Assembly: GCA_017527435.1 (NCBI GenBank)
Contig: JAFXQB010000017.1
Span: 16,506-80,505, forward strand
From: Salinivirgaceae bacterium
Lineage (GTDB): Bacteria > Bacteroidota > Bacteroidia > Bacteroidales > SZUA-534
DNA: 64,000 nucleotides
Direction: 5' to 3'
In this document: in pieces, positions 1 through 8,731 of the stretch
Layout: each line of letters starts with the position of its first letter
Position numbering within the stretch: position 1 is the first letter of the stretch
Notes under the pieces: model-generated
Told to the model about the DNA's origin: nothing
What the model saw: the letters and a program-made list of their open reading frames with translations, nothing else
Database searches by the model: none
Position numbers and translations under genes: made by a program

Positions 1-257
1 GTCAGGAAGCCGTCAATTATTCCCATATATTATTGTAATTATTTGTTTATCAAATGATTAATTATCAAATACATATTTTTTGCAAATACGGCAAAAGTAA
101 AAGAATTTTGGTACGAAAAGCCAACAGAACAAAGATTAAAGTGTAAAGTGTGATTTGCGCAAGGTGGAAATCGATAGAAAACAGCCGACAATGTGGCTAC
201 GAGTACAACTCAAGCCGTTGTCTGTAGTCTGATGTCTGTAGTCCGAAAATCAGCCAG

Positions 258-1313
258 CTATCTATATATCCGATTCTTATTCAGCGCCTTACGATACTTC
301 TCGGCATTGGCGTTATGCTCAATCAGCGTGCGGGCAAAAGCGTGATAGCCCGAAAAATCGTCTTTGGCACAGAAATACAGATATTTGTGCTTGTTGTGGT
401 TAAGCACGGCGTCAATCGACGATTTCGACGGAATGCAAATCGGTCCCGGTGGTAATCCCTTGTGTTTGTATGTGTTATACGGGCTTTCAACTTCAAGATG
501 GCGGTTCAGGATGCGCTTGATTTCGAAATCGCCGACAGCGAACTTCACGGTCGGATCGGCCTGCAGCGGCATTCCAATGCGGATGCGGTTCAGATAGACG
601 CCGGCCACATCGGGTTTCTCGTCGTTTTTGATGGTCTCTTCTTCCACAATCGACGCCAGCGTGTAAGCTTCGTCGGGTGTGAGATTGACGGCTTTGGCCT
701 TCTCGCGGCGGCTGTCGTTCCAGAATTTGACCGACTCGGCATACATCCGCTCAACAAACTGCTCGGCGCTTGTGTTCCAGTTGAAATGGTAGGTGTCGGT
801 AATGAACAGCGTGAAAGCCGTCTCTTTTGTTTTGCCGAATTTTGCCAGATAACTGTTGTCAGTCAACAACATATACAGTTCGGCATCATTCATTTCGAGC
901 TTGTTGCCAACCAGTTCGGCAAGCCGCTTGATTGAGCGCACCTTGCCAATGGTAATCTTCACAGGCTCTTGCGCGCCGCTTCGCAACAGATTGACTAACT
1001 GATTGTTGCTCATACCATTGCGAATCTTGAACCGTCCGGCTTTGACCAATTGCGGATAGTTTTTCTGCCGTGCCACCCAGTCGAACGATTCTGCATCGAT
1101 AACAAAACTGCTGTCTTTCAGCATCTTGAGCACATCGGCATAAACGCTGCCCGTGCGAATATAGAGATAGGCAGTCTTGCGTCCGTCGAGATTGACGTTG
1201 GGCCGCTGCACTTCACCATATATATGATAGGCCATCACCGCAAAGACAATCGCCCCCGCCAAGCCGCTCAGCGCCAGCCACCGGCCAAGTTTTTTCTTAC
1301 TTTTTTTTGCCAC
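258..1313 (-). CDS. mltG: Endolytic murein transglycosylase MltG (YceG family)
   Basis: Membrane-anchored lytic transglycosylase that cuts nascent peptidoglycan and is thought to end glycan strand growth. The 351-residue product has a basic N-terminus, one membrane segment at about residues 11-31, and an extracytoplasmic YceG domain. The family signature ASIVEEET places the probable catalytic Glu at residue 224, matching Glu218 of E. coli MltG. The C-terminal part has the usual LNRIRIGMPLQADPTV and GLPPGPICIPS blocks. Length is normal for the family. The gene is divergent from recG with about 180 bp between the start codons. The identification is from motifs and overall order of blocks. Confidence 0.95.
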   Translation of the reverse strand: MAKKSKKKLGRWLALSGLAGAIVFAVMAYHIYGEVQRPNVNLDGRKTAYLYIRTGSVYADVLKMLKDSSFVIDAESFDWVARQKNYPQLVKAGRFKIRNGMSNNQLVNLLRSGAQEPVKITIGKVRSIKRLAELVGNKLEMNDAELYMLLTDNSYLAKFGKTKETAFTLFITDTYHFNWNTSAEQFVERMYAESVKFWNDSRREKAKAVNLTPDEAYTLASIVEEETIKNDEKPDVAGVYLNRIRIGMPLQADPTVKFAVGDFEIKRILNRHLEVESPYNTYKHKGLPPGPICIPSKSSIDAVLNHNKHKYLYFCAKDDFSGYHAFARTLIEHNANAEKYRKALNKNRIYR

Positions 1314-1335
1314 GATTGTGTTGTTTTTCGAGCCG

Positions 1336-1343
1336 CAAATTTA
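1336..1343 (-). promoter_or_regulatory. Probable -7 element for mltG
   Basis: On the minus strand this reads TAAATTTG, an exact match to the Bacteroidetes -7 consensus TAnnTTTG, 22 bp before the mltG start codon. No convincing -33 TTTG lies at the expected spacing, so this is a moderate call. Confidence 0.45.
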
Positions 1344-1492
1344 GATTCTTTTTCGGAAACAGCACCATCCGAGAAACCGACAAGAAGGATTTTACAAGCG
1401 AACAAGCCTATCAACTTGCGCCTAATTGTCAAAATTGTTTTCTTTACAATCTGGAATCTGACCGGCTTTACGGTCAACACTTGACTAGCGAA

Positions 1493-3607
1493 ATGAATGC
1501 AGGAAACATTCTCGACACTGACATAATGTACCTGAAGGGCGTTGGCCCGCAGCGGGCTCTGACGCTTGCCGACGAGTTGGGCGTGAAAACCTACGCCGAC
1601 CTGCTCTACTATTTCCCCTACCGCTACCTTGACCGCACGCGCTTCTATTCCATCAACTCGATAAACGAAGATTTGGGACTGATTCAGGTGAAAGGCAGAA
1701 TCACCAAGACCGAACTTGTGGGCGAAGGCCGCAACCAGCGCTTTGTGGCGTGGTTTGCCGATGAGACTGGCGCCGTGCCGCTTGTCTGGTTCAAGGGCAT
1801 CAAATGGATTAAAGACCGATTCAAGGTCGGGGCTGAATATGTCGTTTTCGGCAAGCCGACGGAATTCAACCACCAGTTGAATTTTGTCCATCCCGAGATT
1901 GAAGATATGGCCAAATACCAGGCCAAGCCCGAGTTCTCGCTGCAGCCGCTCTACAACACATCTGAAAAGATGAAAACCAAGATGGTTACGTCGAAAACCA
2001 TCCACCAGTTGCAAATCAACTTGCACGAAGCCATCAAAAACACCACAATTTTTGAAACTCTGCCGCGCGAACTACTCGAAAAACTGAATCTGCCCAACCT
2101 GAAAACCGCACTGACCGATATTCATCTGCCTAAAAATCAGCACGATTTGCAGCGGGCGCAGTTGCGGCTCAAGTTCGAAGAATTGTTTTATATCCAACTC
2201 AAACTATTAAGACTCAAAAAGATACGCGCCCGAGCCAACGGTGGACACAAGTTCGAAGTTGTAGGTCAAAATTTCAACGATTTCTACAACAACCATCTGC
2301 CCTTCAGCCTGACCAACGCCCAGAAACGCGTTCTGCGCGAAATCCGCCGCGACACCAACACTGGCCTGCAGATGAACCGTCTGCTGCAAGGCGATGTGGG
2401 CAGCGGCAAGACGCTGGTGGCGCTGATGTCGATGCTTTTGGCGTTGGACAACGGCTTCCAGTCGTGTCTGATGGCCCCCACCGAGATTCTGGCGCAGCAG
2501 CACTACAAATCGTTCTGCGAGATGCTTGCGCCGATGGGCATCGAAGTGGCGCTGCTGACGGGCTCAACAAAGCAATCCACTCGTACTCAACTGCTTGCCG
2601 ACCTTGCCAGCGGCCAGTTGAAAATACTCATCGGTACACACGCGCTGATTGAAGACCGCGTGGTTTTCAACAGTTTAGGTCTTGTGGTCATCGATGAGCA
2701 GCACCGTTTTGGCGTTGCGCAGCGTGCACGGCTGTGGTCGAAAAACAGCATTCCGCCGCACGTATTGGTGATGACCGCCACCCCTATTCCGCGCACGCTG
2801 GCAATGACGCTCTACGGCGATTTGGACGTGTCGGTAATCGACGAACTGCCGCCAGGCCGCAAACCCGTCAAGACCATACACTACAACGATTCGCGGCGTT
2901 TGCAGATGTTCGGATTCCTGCGTGAGCAACTCAAGCAGGGACGGCAGGTTTACATCGTCTATCCGCTCATCAGCGAGCCGAAAGCGTCTGATTTGAAATA
3001 CCTTGAAGACGGTGTTGAGAGCATATCGCGCGCCTTTCCCCCGCCCGACTACGCCATCAGCGTTGTCCACGGGCAGATGCCGTCGGCTGATAAAGAGAAA
3101 TCGATGACCTATTTTGCCAAGGGCATCACCAATATAATGATAGCCACCACGGTGATTGAAGTTGGTGTGAACGTGCCCAACGCGTCGGTGATGGTGATTG
3201 AGAACGCCGAGCGGTTCGGCCTGAGCCAGTTGCACCAGTTGCGCGGTCGTGTGGGCCGCGGTGCCGACCAGTCGTACTGCATTCTGATGACGGGCGACCG
3301 CCTGACCACCGAAGGCCGCAAGCGCATCCAGACGATGGTCGAGACCAACGACGGCTTTGTGATTGCCGAAGCCGACCTGAAACTGCGCGGTCCTGGCGAC
3401 ATTGAAGGCACGCAGCAAAGTGGCATCGCCATCGACCTGAAAATCGCCGATTTAGGAAAAGACAATCAGATTCTGATGCTTGCCCGCGACGAAGCGTCGC
3501 ACATTCTGGAAGCCGACCCGAACCTGAAACAGCCCGAGCACGTCATTCTCGACTCTGAAATCAAGCGCCGCTGGAAATATGAGTTCGACTGGGGGCAGAT
3601 TTCGTAA
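1493..3607 (+). CDS. recG: ATP-dependent DNA helicase RecG
   Basis: Superfamily 2 helicase that remodels stalled replication forks and Holliday junctions. From this start the protein is 704 residues, normal for RecG. It has an N-terminal wedge/OB region beginning with the helix-hairpin-like VGPQRALTLADELG, then helicase motifs: Walker A GDVGSGKT, DEQH box (VVIDEQHRFGVAQR), TATPIPRTL, and the C-terminal QLRGRVGRG block. The open frame runs back to 1307, but the first 62 codons look unlike RecG and overlap the mltG promoter area; ATG at 1493 sits just before the conserved start of the wedge domain. Divergent from mltG. Confidence 0.95.
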   Translation: MNAGNILDTDIMYLKGVGPQRALTLADELGVKTYADLLYYFPYRYLDRTRFYSINSINEDLGLIQVKGRITKTELVGEGRNQRFVAWFADETGAVPLVWFKGIKWIKDRFKVGAEYVVFGKPTEFNHQLNFVHPEIEDMAKYQAKPEFSLQPLYNTSEKMKTKMVTSKTIHQLQINLHEAIKNTTIFETLPRELLEKLNLPNLKTALTDIHLPKNQHDLQRAQLRLKFEELFYIQLKLLRLKKIRARANGGHKFEVVGQNFNDFYNNHLPFSLTNAQKRVLREIRRDTNTGLQMNRLLQGDVGSGKTLVALMSMLLALDNGFQSCLMAPTEILAQQHYKSFCEMLAPMGIEVALLTGSTKQSTRTQLLADLASGQLKILIGTHALIEDRVVFNSLGLVVIDEQHRFGVAQRARLWSKNSIPPHVLVMTATPIPRTLAMTLYGDLDVSVIDELPPGRKPVKTIHYNDSRRLQMFGFLREQLKQGRQVYIVYPLISEPKASDLKYLEDGVESISRAFPPPDYAISVVHGQMPSADKEKSMTYFAKGITNIMIATTVIEVGVNVPNASVMVIENAERFGLSQLHQLRGRVGRGADQSYCILMTGDRLTTEGRKRIQTMVETNDGFVIAEADLKLRGPGDIEGTQQSGIAIDLKIADLGKDNQILMLARDEASHILEADPNLKQPEHVILDSEIKRRWKYEFDWGQIS

Positions 3608-3640
3608 ATGATGTAGAATTAGTGATAAATACGACCATCT

Positions 3641-4267
3641 TTAAATTGCTAATTCGAAGGTCTTCACACCTGATTCTGACTGAATTTCGCTGAAACCGAC
3701 ACGACGCAAATATCGTGTGTGATAAGCCGACGCAGACAATGCGATTATCTTCTTGATTCCGTGGTCTTTAAAAATATTACGATTGGCGTTGAAAAGAAAA
3801 TCACCCACCTTGAAATCACGGTACATTGGAATCACATAATCAAGTTCAACCAGCAGAGTGCCGTCACCCATATCGCTAGCCAGAAAGATGCCGGCAATAT
3901 TCATATTGCGCACAATAACATACGAGCAGACATACAATCGCTTTTCCAACTTGAATTCCGGGAAAAATCGTTCAATATCAGACTTATAATGATTGATAAA
4001 AGGCTCGACAAGACTATCATCAGTTTTGATTGACAGCAGTTTGAAAGTATGTTTTGATAGCAGATTACGGCTGATGTGCACTATATTGACACAAGCGATA
4101 GCGGCATTCATCAATGCAACAGGATATGAGCCTATTCGCAGACCATAAATAATATAAAGAATACAACCTATCGTATTGAGAATACGCAGTTTTATTACTG
4201 ATGTCATCATCATGGCAAGCAGCAGAAGTGCCGATGCCACATAGCCGATAATTTCAACATTACTCAT
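3641..4267 (-). CDS. YgjV-like membrane protein with GNAT-like C-terminal half
   Basis: The 208-residue product has three predicted membrane segments in residues 1-70, with the YgjV-like pattern of short helices separated by a GCILYIIYGLRIGSYP turn. The second half (about 85-208) is soluble and resembles a degenerate GNAT fold: the end YHTRYLRRVGFSEIQS looks like the terminal strand-helix of acetyltransferases. Its start codon overlaps the stop of the upstream antiporter gene (ATGA, 4264-4267), so the two are almost certainly co-translated. Function unknown; a role linked to the antiporter is inference from the overlap only. Confidence 0.6.
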   Translation of the reverse strand: MSNVEIIGYVASALLLLAMMMTSVIKLRILNTIGCILYIIYGLRIGSYPVALMNAAIACVNIVHISRNLLSKHTFKLLSIKTDDSLVEPFINHYKSDIERFFPEFKLEKRLYVCSYVIVRNMNIAGIFLASDMGDGTLLVELDYVIPMYRDFKVGDFLFNANRNIFKDHGIKKIIALSASAYHTRYLRRVGFSEIQSESGVKTFELAI

Positions 4268-5571
4268 ACTTCATCATTTTGATTTACAACCGATTCAGTC
4301 CCTGATGTCGCGTCATTATTCTTCCCTATCATTGCGATTTTCTCGAGTTTTGGTATCGGCCTGAAGAAAACACGATAGAACCGGCTGATGAACCGTGTGC
4401 GGATAAGCGGTATCAAAACCGATGTGGTCAGAATGCTGACAAACACCACGTTATACACAATTATCTGAATTTCAGAGCCTTCGGGAATGCCATACTGAAG
4501 CGGCAATCCGGCCAGGACGGCTGCGGCCAAGCCTTTGGGCACCATTGCCGACATAATCGACTTGTCTTCCCAGGTGATGTCGGTGTCGCGCACCAGAAAC
4601 CGCGTTGAAACGAGCCTTGCAAGGTAGATGGCCCCTACCAGCGCAGCCGCAATGATGAAGAAATACGACGACTCGAACGGAATGGCCATTCCCAGATAGA
4701 CAAAGAAGTAGATTTTCAGCAAGAAGACGATTTCGCTGTACAGCTTGCGTTCCAGCTCGGTGATGATGCCGTCGGGCAGCTTGCTTTTAATCTTTTCAGG
4801 CAGATGAATCTTGCTGTAGTTGCCCAGCACAATGCCGAAAGCGAGCGCCGTGATGGCGCCGCTGAACCCAAAATATTCGGCCATACCATATACAATGAAC
4901 ATAAAGGCGAATGTGGTGAACTGCGTGTTGGGGAATGTCTTAATCCAGTTCATCAGCCGCAGCCAAACATAAGCCGCACCAACGCCCAACGCCGATGCCA
5001 GCACCAGCGACGAAATGAGTGAGCCGGCAATCTTGCCCAATTCAACAACGCCCGTCGAATAACTGCCTAAAAAGCTGATTGCAAACACGATACACAAGAC
5101 ATCGGTCAAAGCCGATTCCAAAACCAGAACAGTGCTTGGCTTGTCGCTCATACGCAGCAAACGAACCATTGGCAGCACCACCGCCGACGATGTGCCGCCC
5201 AGAATGAAACCGGTGATGAACGACAGCAGCCACGAGTAATGCAGCATATAGTGCAGCAGCACTCCCACAATGATGGCGGTTATGAAGAAGAAACTGACTG
5301 TCAGTTTCGACGCCGTGCGCATCGAGCCGCCAATGCTCGAGAGTTCCATATTCAGGCCGCCTTCGAAAAGAATGATGATAAGTGCGACACTTGTGAGCAC
5401 CTGCCCCAACATTCCAAGACTGTCAATCGAAGCCAAATGAAAAACCGGCCCAATGAGTATGCCGACAAAAATCAAAATGAGCACATCGGGAATGCGCGTC
5501 TTTTGGTAGAGTATTGTCAGATAGTGCGAAAAAAAGTAAAGCAGGCCGATACAGATAATGGTTATTTCCAT
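4264..5571 (-). CDS. Monovalent cation:proton antiporter (CPA family)
   Basis: A 435-residue protein with about 12 hydrophobic segments and the Na+/H+ exchanger fold. Recognisable blocks are RIPDVLILIFVGILIGPV near the N-terminus, LFEGGLNMELSSI, the TSSAVVLPMVRLL helix, ESALTDVLCIVFA (with the family's conserved acidic residue) and MVPKGLAAAVLAGLP near the C-terminus. It probably exchanges Na+ or K+ for protons at the inner membrane; the ion cannot be told from sequence. There is no C-terminal TrkA-N or RCK domain. It overlaps the downstream YgjV-like gene by 4 bp. Confidence 0.85.
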   Translation of the reverse strand: MEITIICIGLLYFFSHYLTILYQKTRIPDVLILIFVGILIGPVFHLASIDSLGMLGQVLTSVALIIILFEGGLNMELSSIGGSMRTASKLTVSFFFITAIIVGVLLHYMLHYSWLLSFITGFILGGTSSAVVLPMVRLLRMSDKPSTVLVLESALTDVLCIVFAISFLGSYSTGVVELGKIAGSLISSLVLASALGVGAAYVWLRLMNWIKTFPNTQFTTFAFMFIVYGMAEYFGFSGAITALAFGIVLGNYSKIHLPEKIKSKLPDGIITELERKLYSEIVFLLKIYFFVYLGMAIPFESSYFFIIAAALVGAIYLARLVSTRFLVRDTDITWEDKSIMSAMVPKGLAAAVLAGLPLQYGIPEGSEIQIIVYNVVFVSILTTSVLIPLIRTRFISRFYRVFFRPIPKLEKIAMIGKNNDATSGTESVVNQNDEV

Positions 5572-5704
5572 AATAATCAGTTTTTTACATTTACATCAGA
5601 TGCCAAACAACCTTGCGGTCATTCTCGGCGCCAAAAGTTTCAATAAAATTACAAATTCTACGAATAATCAAAACTTTTCGCACATTTTTTCGCTTCGCAC
5701 CAAT

Positions 5705-5729
5705 AAAAGAAAAGGCGCCCTAAAGCGCC
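5705..5729 (-). terminator. Rho-independent terminator after galM
   Basis: Read on the minus strand: a GGCGC/GCGCC stem with a six-base loop (5714-5718 and 5725-5729), followed by a run of mostly T (complement of 5705-5713). It lies about 40 bp after the galM stop codon. Confidence 0.7.
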
Positions 5730-5768
5730 AATTCAATTATAGGTTTCCCGAATTTTCGTGATTGGTTA

Positions 5769-6791
5769 TTACCATCCAAACTTATAAACCAGCGTCTGGC
5801 GGTAGGTCTCGCCCGGGCGCAGAACCGCCGACGGGAACATCGGTTTGTTGGGCGCGTCAGGGATGCCTTGCGGCTCAAGAGCCACGGCGCAGTATGAGCA
5901 GAACGGCTTGCCGCCCTTGCCCGTTTGCGAGCTGTTGAAGTGCATTGCGGTGTAAACCTGCAGGCCGGGCTGCGTTGAGTAAACTTCAACAAAACGGCCC
6001 GATTCGGGGTCGGTTACGCGGCCGCAGAAGCCCATTTCGCCAGCGGGCTTGTCGATAATCCAGTTGTGGTCGAAGCCTTTGAAGAGTTGAATCTGCTCGT
6101 ACGGCGTGTTGATGGCGTCGCCGATTGCCACAGGCTTGCGAAGGTCCATTGGGGTGCCTTCAACGTTGCGAATCTCGCCCGAAGGAACGCCGTCGGCTAT
6201 GGGTGTGAACTGCTTGGCGTTCACTTCAATCTGATGGCTGAACACAGGGCCGCTGCCCGCGCCGCGCATATTCAGGTACGGATGGCTCGTCAGGTTGATG
6301 ACGGTCGGTTTGTCGGTTGTGGCTTCAAAATCGATGATGAACTCGTTGTCGTCGGTCAGCGAATAGGTGGCCTTGACGTTCAGATTGCCTGGGTAATTCT
6401 CGTCGCCATCGGGACTGAAAAGTGTCAGTTCGTAGGCACCGGCACGGCCTGCTATTTTGGTTTCTTTCACGTCCCAATCGCGGCTGTTGAAGCCTGTCGG
6501 ACCGCCGTGCAGGTGGTTTTGGCCGTCGTTCAGCGCAAGTTGGTACTCACGGCCGTCGAGCACAAAGTGGCCCTTGGCGATTCGGTTTGCAAAGCGTCCG
6601 CAGATGGCGCCAATGTAAGCGTCGCCGTCGATGGCTTCCTGAACGGTATCGTAGCCAATCATCACGTCAACTTTCTTGCCTGGATTTTGAGTATCAGGCA
6701 GTTGCACTGAAATCACCTTTGCGCCGCGCGGCATAAATTCAATTGTCAAACCGTTTTTGTTCGACAACTGGTATGTTTTTGTCTCACTCAT
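5769..6791 (-). CDS. galM: Aldose 1-epimerase (galactose mutarotase)
   Basis: Cytoplasmic enzyme that interconverts alpha and beta anomers of galactose and other aldoses. The 340-residue product has the family blocks NHLHGGPTGFNSRDWDV (His95), the TSHPYLNM block (His170, proposed general acid), FDHNWII (Asp241) and the catalytic Glu in VALEPQGIP (Glu306). Length is typical and no signal peptide is present. No other galactose-pathway gene lies nearby. Its first 21 codons and upstream region are repeated at 7861-8159. A hairpin terminator follows the stop. Confidence 0.95.
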   Translation of the reverse strand: MSETKTYQLSNKNGLTIEFMPRGAKVISVQLPDTQNPGKKVDVMIGYDTVQEAIDGDAYIGAICGRFANRIAKGHFVLDGREYQLALNDGQNHLHGGPTGFNSRDWDVKETKIAGRAGAYELTLFSPDGDENYPGNLNVKATYSLTDDNEFIIDFEATTDKPTVINLTSHPYLNMRGAGSGPVFSHQIEVNAKQFTPIADGVPSGEIRNVEGTPMDLRKPVAIGDAINTPYEQIQLFKGFDHNWIIDKPAGEMGFCGRVTDPESGRFVEVYSTQPGLQVYTAMHFNSSQTGKGGKPFCSYCAVALEPQGIPDAPNKPMFPSAVLRPGETYRQTLVYKFGW

Positions 6792-7021
6792 TTTTTGTGT
6801 TGTTTTATGTTTTTCTTAAGCGTTGGCAAGATATAAAAGTTCTGCAAAACTTCGCGATTGGCAACTTTAAACTTGCGCAGGAATTTGAATAATCGTTTTT
6901 TTTGTTAATTCGTGTCACATATGCATTTATTCTGCGCCTATATAAATGAGTTTAACTTAAAACCACAATTATGAATAATGTAATAACTGCACTACTTTTT
7001 GCATTACAACTTTCAGCACAA
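6730..7021. repeat. Direct repeat copy A (galM start, divergent promoter region, signal peptide)
   Basis: About 290 bp covering codons 1-21 of galM, the whole galM/phosphoesterase intergenic region, and codons 1-17 of the phosphoesterase gene. Copy B lies at 7861-8159 in the same orientation. Long runs are identical, for example AATTCAATTGTCAAACCG and GAGTTTAACTTAAAACCAC. Confidence 0.95.
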
Positions 7022-7753
7022 GTGCTGGTAATACCCGACATTCACGGGCGCACATATTGGAAAGAAGCCACAGCTAAATATCCGAATTTGCCAGTTATCT
7101 TCCTTGGCGATTATCTTGACCCTTACTCGTACGAAGGCATCACCTCGGAAGAAGCGTTGGCAAATTTCAAAGAGATTTTGGCCTTCAAGAAAGCGAATAT
7201 GGACAGAGTAACGCTGCTGATTGGCAATCACGAAGTCCATTATATAGACACCGCCTTGTGGTTCAGCCGAAAAGACACCATCAATGCAGAATATATCCAT
7301 CAGCTACTGCAAGAGAATCTGCCTTTGTTTCTGATGGCCACACACGTGGATTTGGATGGAAAAAGCTATCTGTTCACACATTCGGGCATACTTGAAGCTT
7401 GGTGGAAAAAGTATTTCCCTGAAACGCCTACAGATGCAGCATCTGTTTGCAACGCGCTGAATGACAAGATGAACGATTCGGCAACATTCGTGGCGTTTAT
7501 TGATGATGCACTGATGAACATCAGCAAACTGCGCAGAGGCAATGCCGAAGCCGGCTCGTGCGTATGGGCCGATGTGCGCGAACAACCTAAAAAGACAGAT
7601 TTTCTTGATGGAACCTACCAAGTATTTGGCCATACTCAGTTGCGAAAGAAAGCCATCATAAAGAAGTCTTTTGCCGATTTGGATTGCCGGAAGGCCTTCC
7701 TGCTCAAAACGAAAGACGGACATACCAAAATTGTTGAATTTGGTAAAGAATAA
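6971..7753 (+). CDS. Exported calcineurin-like metallophosphoesterase
   Basis: The 260-residue product starts with a short hydrophobic leader ending in LSAQ, so it is probably exported to the periplasm. Metal-binding motifs of the calcineurin-like superfamily follow in order: PDIHGR (Asp23, His25), LGDYLD (Asp47), IGNHE (Asn86, His87), a THSG block and a VFGHTQ block near the C-terminus. The pattern resembles PPP-type or bis(nucleosyl)tetraphosphatase-type enzymes, but the substrate cannot be told. The promoter and leader lie in duplicated copy A, while the mature part is unlike the protein downstream of copy B. Confidence 0.85.
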   Translation: MNNVITALLFALQLSAQVLVIPDIHGRTYWKEATAKYPNLPVIFLGDYLDPYSYEGITSEEALANFKEILAFKKANMDRVTLLIGNHEVHYIDTALWFSRKDTINAEYIHQLLQENLPLFLMATHVDLDGKSYLFTHSGILEAWWKKYFPETPTDAASVCNALNDKMNDSATFVAFIDDALMNISKLRRGNAEAGSCVWADVREQPKKTDFLDGTYQVFGHTQLRKKAIIKKSFADLDCRKAFLLKTKDGHTKIVEFGKE

Positions 7754-7826
7754 TTAGTGCCTTTAATCGCCATAAAACACATTTTCCATGGCAATAAATC
7801 AAATAATGGCACCAACATGTTGCCCC

Positions 7827-7922
7827 TTATAAAAAACTATGCCACCCGATCATTCGCGGTGGCATAAATTCAATTGTCAAACCGTTTTTGTTCGACAACT
7901 GGTATGTTTTTGTCTCACTCAT
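7827..7922 (-). pseudogene. Truncated duplicate of the galM start
   Basis: Minus-strand frame with the same first 21 residues as GalM (starting MSETKTYQLSNKNG), then ten unrelated codons and TAA. It is the galM end of duplicated copy B. The reading frame crosses an intrinsic terminator (7831-7866), so any transcript from the copied galM promoter would be short. It is either debris from the duplication or a leader RNA. Confidence 0.8.
7831..7866 (-). terminator. Intrinsic terminator inside the truncated galM copy
   Basis: A perfect 9-bp inverted repeat, TATGCCACC (7838-7846) and GGTGGCATA (7858-7866), with an 11-base loop. On the minus strand it is followed after one base by six T (complement of 7831-7836). 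It sits exactly at the junction where copy B stops matching galM. Confidence 0.75.
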
Positions 7923-8159
7923 TTTTTTATCGTTTTTTGTTTTTTAATCGTTGGCAAGATATAAAAGTTCTGCAAAACTTCGCGATTGGCAACTTTAAAC
8001 TTGAGCAGGAATTTGAATAATCGTTTTTTTTTGTTAATTCGTGTCACAAATGCATTAATTCCACGTCTATATCAATGAGTTTAACTTAAAACCACAATTA
8101 TGAATAGAGTAATAACCGCAACAATCGCTCTGCTTCTAACTTTGAATCTATCAGCGCAA
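7861..8159. repeat. Direct repeat copy B of 6730-7021
   Basis: Same-direction copy of 6730-7021 with scattered substitutions and small indels. It gives the gene at 8100 a promoter region and signal peptide like those of the phosphoesterase at 6971. Confidence 0.95.
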
Positions 8160-8627
8160 ACCACTCAATTTTCACAAAAAGAGCAAGATAAGATTTTAAA
8201 ATTGTATACCAAAACATTCAAAAACAACGAAACTATATTGGAAAATATTGGAAATGAGTTAGTTGACATTATGGAAACAACAGGAATGATTGTTGAGAAA
8301 GATTTAGCCGAGCGCCTGTCAATTGATTCGATTCTCATCGACTCGATTAAAATAATAGATGATGCTTCCCCTATTGTGGTTTTAACATATAATTCTGATA
8401 ACCAATCATATACCATCAATCTTAATGAAGAAGAAAATGATTCATACCCTGCTATGCATTTTGCCAATACAATATACTATGGTGGCGGAATTGAATCGGT
8501 TGTTAAAAGTTTGTTGTTTGCATCTTCATTTTCAATACAAGACGCGTTGTATGATATTGAATATGAACTAATTCCACAAGACGATTCGTTAGTAATCAGC
8601 AACAGGTACATACAGAAGAAGCCCTGA
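8100..8627 (+). CDS. Secreted hypothetical protein
   Basis: A 175-residue protein with a clear signal peptide ending LNLSAQ. The leader resembles that of the phosphoesterase at 6971 (both start MN-VIT and end LSAQ) because the upstream region and first codons are duplicated. The mature part is acidic and AT-rich, with the stretches IDSILIDSIKIIDD and YYGGGIESVVKSLLFASSFS. I recognise no domain. No partner gene is apparent apart from its position in the duplication. Confidence 0.7.
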   Translation: MNRVITATIALLLTLNLSAQTTQFSQKEQDKILKLYTKTFKNNETILENIGNELVDIMETTGMIVEKDLAERLSIDSILIDSIKIIDDASPIVVLTYNSDNQSYTINLNEEENDSYPAMHFANTIYYGGGIESVVKSLLFASSFSIQDALYDIEYELIPQDDSLVISNRYIQKKP

Positions 8628-8731
8628 CGCAGCCGTTGTTTTTATCGATTAAATCAGCCACAACTTGTGCCATAATCGACAAAACATCGATATAAAAAAC
8701 AACTTTACGTGTAGCACACATATACAAGGCG

